NCBI GenBank assembly: GCA_900553005.1
Contig: USBU01000004.1
Span: forward strand, 1 to 21,511
Length of the DNA: 21,511 bases
Reading direction: 5' to 3'
Origin: an uncultured Eubacteriales bacterium
GTDB taxonomy: Bacteria > Bacillota > Clostridia > Christensenellales > Pumilibacteraceae
Part shown: in pieces, positions 1 through 6,379 of the stretch
Numbering within the stretch: position 1 is the stretch's first letter
Layout: every line of letters starts with the position of its first letter
Made by a program: the position numbers and the translations under genes
The notes under the pieces: model-generated
The model's database searches: none
What the model was told of the DNA's origin: nothing
Seen by the model: the letters and a program-made list of their open reading frames with translations, nothing else

Positions 1-1
1 A

Positions 2-205
2 TATGTAAATAAGTTTAAAGACAATATAAAGGAATTACGTATGGAAAAAGGTCTGGGACAGACGGAATTGGCCAAAATGCTGGGCGTAAGCAAGGGAGTC
101 ATCAGCCTATGGGAAAACGGTTTAAGAGAACCTGGCATGTATTCTTTGATCCTGCTTGCTAAATTTTTCGGCGTGTCAATCGACGAACTGGTGGGAATAG
201 ATTAA
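2..205 (+). CDS. Cro/C1-type HTH regulator, 3' part (5' end outside window)
   Basis: The reading frame is open from base 2 and ends at TAA 203-205, giving 67 visible residues. It reads as a compact XRE/HTH_3 fold: a first helix (FKDNIKELRMEKG), the second and recognition helices (QTELAKMLGVSKGVISLWENG), then the usual REP...LLAKFFGVSIDELVG tail that closes the domain. Proteins of this kind bind operator DNA and are often stand-alone repressors of about 65-75 aa. An ATG at 41 with an upstream AAGG could be an internal start, but using it would delete helix 1, so the true start is more likely just left of the window. It is convergent with icd. There is no C-terminal sensor domain, so neither target nor signal can be inferred. 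Family is certain; function is not. Confidence 0.8.
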   Translation, partial: YVNKFKDNIKELRMEKGLGQTELAKMLGVSKGVISLWENGLREPGMYSLILLAKFFGVSIDELVGID

Positions 206-211
206 CCAGAT

Positions 212-245
212 AAAAAAATGACCATAACTTAAAGTCATGATCATT
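212..245 (-). terminator. Intrinsic terminator of icd
   Basis: Read on the minus strand, the arm TGATCATGAC, loop TTTAA and arm GTTATGGTCA form a 10-bp stem (8 Watson-Crick pairs and 2 G-U), extended by two A-T pairs and followed directly by seven T. It lies about 50 bp past the icd stop. On the plus strand the same hairpin is followed only by TTATTCTT, so it would terminate the HTH gene weakly at best. Confidence 0.65.
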
Positions 246-292
246 ATTCTTCAACGGCGTTGCGTCCTAGATGCGCAAGAACAAACAAAAAT

Positions 293-1495
293 TTATAATC
301 TTTCGGCTACCTTTTGCAAAAATCCGCGGCTGGTCTGCGGCTTGATATCCACGCCGTCTTTACGGAAAAGCCCCGCAAGATCTTTTGTCATAAATCCGGA
401 CGAAACGGCGCCGAGAGTAGCGCCTTCCAGTCTTTCGGCAAATTTTACAAGCGCAGTATTGCCTTCCAGCTCGCCCCGCTTTCGCAAAGCTCCGCTCCAG
501 GCAAAAATCGTAGCGACGGAATTGGTTGAGGTTTCCTCTCCATTAAGATGTTTATAATAATGCCGCGTGACCGTACCGTGCGCCGCCTCGTATTCATAGT
601 TGCCGTCCGGAGAGACAAGCACGCTGGTCATCATGGCAAGCGAACCGAACGCAGTAGCCACCATATCGCTCATAACGTCTCCGTCATAGTTTTTAAGCGC
701 CCAGATAAAGCCTCCGGATGAACGCATGAGTCGCGCAACGGAATCGTCAATAAGCGTATATTCATACCCGATGCCGGCACTCTTGAACTTTTCCTTATAT
801 TCCGCCTCGAATATTTCGGCAAAAATATCTTTAAATCTGTGATCGTAAATCTTGCTTATCGTGTCCTTGGTCGCAAACCACAGATCTTGCCGGACGTCCA
901 GCGCGTAATTAAAGCACGAGCGCGCAAACGACGAAATAGAGCCGTCAAGATTATGAATCCCCTGCAAAATTCCGGGCGCCGGAAAATCGGCTATCTTTTT
1001 GCTTTCAGTCCGACCGTCCTCGTATTTTACAACAAGCTCGGCCGTCGCTTTTCCGTCCACCCTAAGCTCCGAATTACGATACACGTCTCCGAAAGCATGT
1101 CTGGCGATAGTTATGGGCTTAGTCCACGTCGGGACGTAAGGCCGTATCCCGTCGACAAGAATAGGCGCGCGGAAAACCGTGCCGTCCAAAGCCGCTCTTA
1201 TAGTACCGTTGGGAGAAAGCCACATTTTGGATAATTTGTATTCCTCCACGCGCTGCGCGTTAGGCGTTATCGTTGCGCATTTTACGCCGACGTGATACTT
1301 TTTTATGGCCTCCGCGGCGTCAAGCGTCACCTTGTCCGAGGTTTTTTCGCGGTTATTAAGCCCCAGATCGTAAAAATCCGTATTAAGCTCCACGTAAGGC
1401 TCTATCAAAATTTCCTTTATCCAATCCCAAAGCAGTCTGGTCATCTCGTCGCCCTGCATTTCCACAATGGGCTGTTCATACTTGATCTTAGCCAT
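293..1495 (-). CDS. icd: NADP-dependent isocitrate dehydrogenase, eukaryote-like (type II) subfamily
   Basis: This 400-aa protein converts isocitrate and NADP+ to 2-oxoglutarate, CO2 and NADPH in the cytoplasm. It can be aligned by eye with human IDH1 along its whole length. Substrate-binding SPNGT (94-98), Arg100, Arg109 and Arg132 (in RHAFGDVYR) and Tyr139 fall at the same numbers as in the human enzyme. Lys210 and the metal-binding Asp250, Asp273 and Asp277 follow, and HGTVTRHY (306-313) is the NADP-binding segment. It is therefore the homodimeric type II form, not the E. coli Icd type. The start is supported by AAGGAGG 8 nt upstream. It has its own promoter (1553-1524) downstream of ddl and a terminator after the stop. 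In an anaerobe the enzyme would supply 2-oxoglutarate for glutamate synthesis and NADPH; this role is inference. Confidence 0.96.
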   Translation of the reverse strand: MAKIKYEQPIVEMQGDEMTRLLWDWIKEILIEPYVELNTDFYDLGLNNREKTSDKVTLDAAEAIKKYHVGVKCATITPNAQRVEEYKLSKMWLSPNGTIRAALDGTVFRAPILVDGIRPYVPTWTKPITIARHAFGDVYRNSELRVDGKATAELVVKYEDGRTESKKIADFPAPGILQGIHNLDGSISSFARSCFNYALDVRQDLWFATKDTISKIYDHRFKDIFAEIFEAEYKEKFKSAGIGYEYTLIDDSVARLMRSSGGFIWALKNYDGDVMSDMVATAFGSLAMMTSVLVSPDGNYEYEAAHGTVTRHYYKHLNGEETSTNSVATIFAWSGALRKRGELEGNTALVKFAERLEGATLGAVSSGFMTKDLAGLFRKDGVDIKPQTSRGFLQKVAERL

Positions 1496-1523
1496 AGCCG
1501 CCTCCTTAACGAATTACCGCCTA

Positions 1524-1553
1524 ATTATAGCATTTTGCCGCGGTATAAGTCAA
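1524..1553 (-). promoter_or_regulatory. Sigma-A-type promoter of icd
   Basis: On the minus strand TTGACT (1553-1548) and TATAAT (1529-1524) are separated by 18 bp. The predicted transcript start near 1517 leaves a leader of about 20 nt that contains the AAGGAGG site. The -35 box lies inside the dyad at 1536-1570, so the promoter is probably regulated at this point. Confidence 0.7.
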
Positions 1554-1570
1554 ACGCTTATGCCGCGGCA
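1536..1570. repeat. 14-bp inverted repeat over the icd -35 box (candidate operator)
   Basis: TGCCGCGGTATAAG (1536-1549) and CTTATGCCGCGGCA (1557-1570) are reverse complements at 13 of 14 positions; the odd pair is G-T. The spacer is 7 nt. Neither strand has a T-tract after it, so it does not look like a terminator for ddl. It covers the spacer and -35 element of the icd promoter, the position expected of a repressor site. The binding protein is unknown. Confidence 0.55.
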
Positions 1571-1612
1571 GTAAAAATCAACGCTTTTTTAGGCTAAAAA
1601 ACTTGAAACGCA

Positions 1613-2797
1613 TTAAATTCCCTTGCCGTGCGCGGCCGGACTGACAAACCTGTACTTAAGGCTTTCCCGCGCGTCGCGCTCGGAAACGGCAAGCCTCAGC
1701 AGTTCGTTCAGCACGTCCGCGCTTCCCCCTCCGAATTTTGTCGGACCGGCCGACTCCTCGGTCTTTACAGGCGCCCCATCCGATTCTGCCAGCGACGACA
1801 TGCTCTCAAAACTGAGCCCGTGCGGAAACAGATACAGCGCCAACGAACCGGGTATGGTATTTATCTCGTTTACGTACAGATTGCCCTGCGCGTTATCGTA
1901 AAGAAAATCTACGCGAGCAATTCCGCCCGCGGCAACCGACTTAAACGCTTTTGCCGCATTCAGCCTTACCTGCGCGCGGAGCTTTCCGTCTATATTCGCA
2001 GGAAACTGCCGACCGCTTCCCTCGCCTTTAAAGCCGCCTCCTTCATACTTATCCCGATACGACAAAAAGCCGCCCGACGAAAAAGGCTTTTCAGGCTCGC
2101 TTACCGCGAATTTTCCGTTTCCGCCGACAACGGCGCAGTTCAGCTCGGTAAAATCTTCCAGCGCCTTTTCGGCTATTACGGCGTTATCCCATTCAAACGC
2201 TACGTTCAGAGCGGAAATAAATTCCTTGCCATTTTGAACGATGCGCACGCCTATGCTGCTTCCCAACGACGCGGGCTTAACTATAAGAGGATATCCTAAA
2301 GCCTTTGCCTCCCCGACCAACGATTTAAGCTCGTTTTCATAGCGGTATCTGTCCGCCTCGATATAATCCACAACCGGGAGTCCGGCCGACGCGAAAAGCC
2401 GTTTTGACATCCGTTTGTCCATACCGGCAGCGCTGCCGGCAACTCCGCTGCCGGTATATGCTATTCCGCTGAGCTGAAGCGCGCCCTGAAGCGTGCCGTC
2501 CTCTCCGCCTGCTCCGTGATTGCACAGGAGCGCTACGTCAGGTTTAATAAATCTTTTTCCCCTGCCTATATATAAATAAGGATCGCCGGGCTTTAAAAAT
2601 ACAGGCTTACCCTTAACCGTCCCCTTTGAATACGCCCGCAAATCGTCGTAATCCTTGACAAAAAGCCATTTGCCGTCTCTGTCCACATAAACGGGAATGA
2701 CCTCATGTCCATTAAGAAGCCCCGCCGCCTGCACGCCGGTAATAACGCTGACGTCGTGTTCGCACGATCTGCCGCCGTAAAAAACAGCCACAATCAT
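1613..2797 (-). CDS. ddl: D-alanine--D-alanine ligase
   Basis: This 394-aa ATP-grasp enzyme joins two D-alanines for the peptidoglycan precursor UDP-MurNAc-pentapeptide. Visible features are the N-terminal FYGGRSCEHDVSVITG (6-21, Glu13 binding the first D-Ala), HGAGGEDGTLQG (94-105), the ATP-binding lysine segment IVKPASLGSSIGV (172-184), Asp297 in ARVDF, and the Mg-binding VNEINTIPGS (309-318). The start is placed at ATG 2797, not at the in-frame ATG at 2839, because GGAGGTG lies 7 nt before 2797 and the longer version would run through the upstream terminator. An unusual Gly/Ser/Glu-rich stretch of about 25 residues (339-361) lies between the end of the grasp fold and the final helix. Linked with icd on the minus strand; whether ddl has its own promoter is unclear. 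Confidence 0.94.
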   Translation of the reverse strand: MIVAVFYGGRSCEHDVSVITGVQAAGLLNGHEVIPVYVDRDGKWLFVKDYDDLRAYSKGTVKGKPVFLKPGDPYLYIGRGKRFIKPDVALLCNHGAGGEDGTLQGALQLSGIAYTGSGVAGSAAGMDKRMSKRLFASAGLPVVDYIEADRYRYENELKSLVGEAKALGYPLIVKPASLGSSIGVRIVQNGKEFISALNVAFEWDNAVIAEKALEDFTELNCAVVGGNGKFAVSEPEKPFSSGGFLSYRDKYEGGGFKGEGSGRQFPANIDGKLRAQVRLNAAKAFKSVAAGGIARVDFLYDNAQGNLYVNEINTIPGSLALYLFPHGLSFESMSSLAESDGAPVKTEESAGPTKFGGGSADVLNELLRLAVSERDARESLKYRFVSPAAHGKGI

Positions 2798-2804
2798 ATT
2801 GACG

Positions 2805-2811
2805 CACCTCC
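2805..2811 (-). promoter_or_regulatory. Ribosome binding site deciding the ddl start
   Basis: The minus strand reads GGAGGTG followed by 7 nt and the ATG at 2797. The upstream in-frame ATG at 2839 lies in the terminator hairpin and has no comparable site. Confidence 0.8.
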
Positions 2812-2821
2812 GAAAAAGCAT

Positions 2822-2851
2822 AAAAAAGCCTTCATACAAATATATGAAGGC
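2822..2851 (-). terminator. Intrinsic terminator of the surface-glycan operon
   Basis: On the minus strand GCCTTCATA (2851-2843), loop TATTTG and TATGAAGGC (2836-2828) form a perfect 9-bp stem followed by six T (2827-2822). It lies about 25 bp past the glycosyltransferase stop and upstream of ddl, separating the two transcription units. Confidence 0.9.
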
Positions 2852-2875
2852 CTTATCGTTTTTGTTAACGTCAAT

Positions 2876-4042
2876 TCAGTCTTTAAGTTCCGGAAAACGC
2901 GTGCACAGCAAATCGAACACAAGATCCGCCGCCTTTTCCGGCCCGTAATTTCCCCGCTGAGAAAAAGCCGCCTGACGGTAAGGCTCGAGCTGATCGGGAT
3001 GAAGACAAAATTCCTCGATCTTGTCGGCCACCTTAACGGGCGAAAAAATTTTTATTGCCGATTTTACGGTATCTATATAATATTCGCCGATAAAACGTTC
3101 GATTTTAGTAGCGTATTTCGTTATGATCTGCGGAACGCCAAAATAACATGGCTCGGCAATCATGCTTGCGCCGCTTTTACCGCAGAAAAGATCGGCCGCG
3201 GCAAGCAACGTAAAAATGTGCTCGACAAAGCCCTGCGGTCTGAAGTCTGTATTTCCTTTGCTTTTAAGCGTGAGAAAGTATTTATATAACTGCTCGTTTC
3301 GGCCGCACACCGGCGCCAAAGTGACGGGAATATCCCGCTTTAAAACCTCCTCGCAGATACTTTTCATTTTACCTATGCCGTAACCGCCCTCGGCAAGCAC
3401 GACGGTAAATTTATCGGGCGCAAAGCCAAGCGCTCTGCGATTTGCGGCCTTGTCTGCGGAAACCGAAAACGCCTCCTCGCGGATGAGAAAGGGCACCAGC
3501 TTAAGATTGTCGGCATTAAAGCGCGATTTATGCAGACGCAGCGCGCGGTCGTATCCGGTCGACATGGATACCATGGTAAGATCGCTGGGATATCTGAACA
3601 GCGTATTTACGTGCGCGTCCGGACAATAAACAGCAGTCAGCGGTCTGGGCAATATATTGTAGGCATAATAATTGCTGGCCCAATGAGTGCTGAAAACAAG
3701 ATCCGGCTCAAGCTCCCGCATATGCTGCAGCCCGGCCTCCTTAGAGCCCTTTATCCAATAACTCATTGCGCCCCAAGTAGAGAGCTTTGTACCCCAAAAA
3801 TCCATGGAAAACGTGGAAAACCAGCCGTAAAAAGGATGACGGTTGTGCTTTTGCACCTCGCGCCGGAGCCCCTCCTCATATTCGGCCAGAACACTGCTGC
3901 CGCTTTCCGTGAAAAATCTTGATCGAACGACCTCAGTCCAGTCTCCGTATTTTTTTTCAAATTCGTCGGAAATGCTTTTTATAGGCATTATATGCCCAAG
4001 ACCGGCTTCCACAAACGGGAAAACAACCCTTGGTTTTTTCAT
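2876..4042 (-). CDS. Glycosyltransferase, MGDG synthase/UgtP/MurG-like (GT28 type)
   Basis: This 388-aa protein has a GT-B fold with the layout of diacylglycerol glycosyltransferases and MurG. The N-terminal glycine loop GLGHIMP (14-20) and the acceptor-side segment PDLVFSTHWASN (113-124) come first. The C-terminal nucleotide-sugar half begins near 212 (VVLAEGGYG 214-222, PVCGRN 244-249) and ends with the donor-binding signature FCGKSGASMIAEPCYFGVP (286-304). No membrane segments are apparent; family members are peripheral membrane enzymes. It is the last gene before the terminator of the glycan operon, 113 bp after the polymerase gene, with AGGGAG upstream of its ATG. It may add a sugar to a lipid-linked intermediate or make a glycolipid. 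Donor and acceptor cannot be read from the sequence. Confidence 0.82.
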   Translation of the reverse strand: MKKPRVVFPFVEAGLGHIMPIKSISDEFEKKYGDWTEVVRSRFFTESGSSVLAEYEEGLRREVQKHNRHPFYGWFSTFSMDFWGTKLSTWGAMSYWIKGSKEAGLQHMRELEPDLVFSTHWASNYYAYNILPRPLTAVYCPDAHVNTLFRYPSDLTMVSMSTGYDRALRLHKSRFNADNLKLVPFLIREEAFSVSADKAANRRALGFAPDKFTVVLAEGGYGIGKMKSICEEVLKRDIPVTLAPVCGRNEQLYKYFLTLKSKGNTDFRPQGFVEHIFTLLAAADLFCGKSGASMIAEPCYFGVPQIITKYATKIERFIGEYYIDTVKSAIKIFSPVKVADKIEEFCLHPDQLEPYRQAAFSQRGNYGPEKAADLVFDLLCTRFPELKD

Positions 4043-4155
4043 AGCGCCACTCCCTTTTTCATTAAATCGGAATTTATCCCAGGCAGGCCTGCCGCTTTAA
4101 GCCGGCGGATGATTTTACTCCTCCGTTTTAGTATATTATACAGCGCCTTGGAATA

Positions 4156-5562
4156 TCAAACTTTATTTTCGCAAGAAGCGACGTCTTTTTCGGCACAGGC
4201 GTCGAGATCCTTTTCGCTTAACACAAGAAACAGCGTATAATACAGCGCAAAATTGGCATAGAAAAAAATCGGATCCAGCAAAGCCATGGCAAGATATACC
4301 GCTACCGCCGCGCCGAAAAACGACCGCGGCACGTTCGGACGCGCGATATAAAGCCTAACGGTCTCGAAACGATGGAATATATACATTCCCAATCCCACCA
4401 CGCCGCAGCTTGACAATACCTGAACCAAGGTATTGTGCGCCATCTTCATACTTGCTCCGCTTATCGTGCCGTAAGCCGAAAAGCCGGTTCCGAACACCGG
4501 ATATTCGGTGAACATACTCAGCATATTGTTCCACAAAGCAAATCTGCCGCGATCATCGAAAAGAACGGATTTAAAGAAAGCGAATATGTAATCCAGTCTG
4601 CCCGTAACCAAAGCGAAAATCCCGAAGCCCGACAGAATAACAAGCAAAACGCAAACGGCGATCAGAAGCGCGCGCCGATTTTGCCCCCTGACAAGGCACA
4701 GCACGGTGCCTGCCACATAAGCGGCGCAGCCTATAAGCAGCGCGTTGCGGCTGAGCGTAAAATAAACTCCGGCCATTATCAATGTAACGAATATGTAATA
4801 AATCCAGCCGCAGCGTTTGGAATACACCAAATAAAAGCAGGGCATCAGCATAAAGACAAGCAGTTCGCCTATAGTATTGCTGATTCCCCAGCCTATCACT
4901 ATAAGTCCTTTCCAGTCCGAATCCAACGGACGACCGTAAGTATATTTAGTCGCGTAAAGATAAACAAGCTCGATTATAATCACAGCGGCAACCGTCGCGC
5001 AAACCTTGGCCGCGTACTCCAGATTGTCCTCCCTGTGCTTTAAAGAGGCGGAAAAAAACATATAAAAGCCAAGCTGGGTCAATATCAGAGACAGGCTCAG
5101 CAGCATACTGTCCGCCGCATAATATTTGCTGAACAAACCACTTAAAAGCAGCGCCGCGGACCACAGGAGCAATCCGTACAGCAGTCTGCGTTTTTTCAAC
5201 AGCTCGCGCGCCTGCCGATAAAAAAACAAACGCAGAAGCGCGGTAACGACTATCATAACAGCAACCAGCGCCAGCGCCGCAATGACTGCCGGATTGAAAA
5301 AATAAGCTGCGATATCGGTGACGTTATCTCTGGGAGAAACGGCAAACTGAATGAGAAATATTGCCGGAATCGCCGGACGAATATCGTCCGCAAAAATATT
5401 CGTAAACGAAACGCCGACGGCCAGCAAGACGAATCCCAATATATCCAGACGCAGAATATGCGCCAGCACGACAACAGCGCCAAGCGCCAACGGATAATAT
5501 ACGCTGTCCTGAAACGCGTTTACGGCCGATATTATTTTATTGCGTTTTATTTTTTCCAGCAT
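4156..5562 (-). CDS. O-antigen ligase / Wzy-type polymerase, polytopic membrane protein
   Basis: This 468-aa protein is almost wholly hydrophobic, with roughly ten to twelve membrane helices. The family signature lies in the second half: FTLSRNALLIG (a TM helix with Ser-Arg-Asn), then a long extracytoplasmic loop containing FTEYPVFGTGFSAYG and MAHNTLVQVLSSCGVVGLG. The His-Asn-Thr and GxGF elements are typical of the Wzy_C family, which joins undecaprenyl-linked glycan units or attaches them to an acceptor outside the membrane. The stop of uppP lies 3 bp before its ATG, and its own Shine-Dalgarno is weak, so translation is probably coupled. Context with a Wzz-like protein favours a polymerase over a ligase. 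Polymerases and ligases of this family cannot be told apart reliably from sequence. Confidence 0.85.
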   Translation of the reverse strand: MLEKIKRNKIISAVNAFQDSVYYPLALGAVVVLAHILRLDILGFVLLAVGVSFTNIFADDIRPAIPAIFLIQFAVSPRDNVTDIAAYFFNPAVIAALALVAVMIVVTALLRLFFYRQARELLKKRRLLYGLLLWSAALLLSGLFSKYYAADSMLLSLSLILTQLGFYMFFSASLKHREDNLEYAAKVCATVAAVIIIELVYLYATKYTYGRPLDSDWKGLIVIGWGISNTIGELLVFMLMPCFYLVYSKRCGWIYYIFVTLIMAGVYFTLSRNALLIGCAAYVAGTVLCLVRGQNRRALLIAVCVLLVILSGFGIFALVTGRLDYIFAFFKSVLFDDRGRFALWNNMLSMFTEYPVFGTGFSAYGTISGASMKMAHNTLVQVLSSCGVVGLGMYIFHRFETVRLYIARPNVPRSFFGAAVAVYLAMALLDPIFFYANFALYYTLFLVLSEKDLDACAEKDVASCENKV

Positions 5563-5565
5563 GAT

Positions 5566-6339
5566 TCAGATTCCGAGAAACAAAAATACAAACGATAACA
5601 CGGATACTACTAAAAGATACAATCCGAACCATTTGTAATTCGCTTTTTGTATTACGCGCAGCATAAGCTTTATTGCAAAAAGGCCGCTGATAAAGCTTAC
5701 CAGCATTCCGACGACTATATTCAGCCAATTAACGACAGCAAAATCGGCTTTTAAAAGTTCAAGCACGGCTGAACCGAGTATCACGGGAATGCTCATAAAA
5801 AACGAAAATTTAGCGACCTCGGTGCGTTCGGTTTTAGCCGCGACGCCGCCGAAAATCGTACTTCCGCTCCTTGACACGCCGGGAAAAACTCCGACGCCCT
5901 GCATCAATCCCATAAAAACAGCTGTTTTTACGCCCAGCGGCTTGGTTTCCTTAGTTTTTTTCGATATTATTTCGGTAGCAAGCATCAAAGCCGCCGTAAA
6001 CAAAAAGAAAAAACAAAGATACTTTCCGTCCGAAAAAAGCGCCTCTATATAATCGTTTAGCAGCAGACCGACCAGCACGGCGGGCACCGAGGCAAGAATA
6101 ATAAGCCCTATCGTTTTAAACGGAGGCTTGAACAACGCAAGAAGATCCTTGAAAAAAACAACGAAAATAGCAAATAAAGTGCCGACGTGCAGCATAACGT
6201 CAAATAACAGATATTCGCCGTTAATATTCATAATTTCACGCAGCAATACGAGATGGCCGCTGCTGGATACGGGCAGAAATTCCGCCAGCCCCTGCGTAAG
6301 CCCCAAAACGATCGCCTGCCATAAAGTCATATCGTCCAT
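5566..6339 (-). CDS. uppP: Undecaprenyl-diphosphatase
   Basis: This 257-aa integral membrane enzyme (BacA/UppP family) dephosphorylates undecaprenyl diphosphate to regenerate the lipid carrier for cell-wall and polysaccharide synthesis; overexpression of family members confers bacitracin tolerance. Both signatures are present: QGLAEFLPVSSSGHL (16-30, with Glu20 and His29) and PGVSRSGST (153-161, with Arg157). About eight hydrophobic segments are visible and the length is typical. It sits between the dehydratase gene (40 bp upstream) and the polymerase gene (3 bp downstream), so carrier recycling is co-expressed with polysaccharide assembly. The start has no strong Shine-Dalgarno; the ATG three codons later is an alternative. 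Confidence 0.95.
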   Translation of the reverse strand: MDDMTLWQAIVLGLTQGLAEFLPVSSSGHLVLLREIMNINGEYLLFDVMLHVGTLFAIFVVFFKDLLALFKPPFKTIGLIILASVPAVLVGLLLNDYIEALFSDGKYLCFFFLFTAALMLATEIISKKTKETKPLGVKTAVFMGLMQGVGVFPGVSRSGSTIFGGVAAKTERTEVAKFSFFMSIPVILGSAVLELLKADFAVVNWLNIVVGMLVSFISGLFAIKLMLRVIQKANYKWFGLYLLVVSVLSFVFLFLGI

Positions 6340-6379
6340 CTACCAATCAGTAACCCTCATAAACTCAACAGCGGTTTTT

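Noticed and set aside
1572..1600. AT-rich inverted repeat TTTTTTA/TAAAAAA after ddl as terminator
   Set aside because: The stem has only A-T pairs, a 3-nt loop and no following T-run on the minus strand.
2839..2868. Possible ddl promoter TTAACA-18-TATATT on the minus strand
   Set aside because: The -10 falls within the terminator hairpin loop and stem and both boxes are imperfect; not better than chance in AT-rich sequence.
4043..4155. Promoter or terminator between polymerase and glycosyltransferase genes
   Set aside because: A TATAAT is present on the minus strand but with no -35 at 16-18 bp, and the GC-rich dyads (GCCG/CGGC, GCAGGCCTGC) have no T-tract.
5566..6339. Gln16 in place of the Glu17 of E. 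coli UppP as a loss of activity
   Set aside because: Gln at this place is common in Gram-positive UppP proteins and the other catalytic residues are kept.
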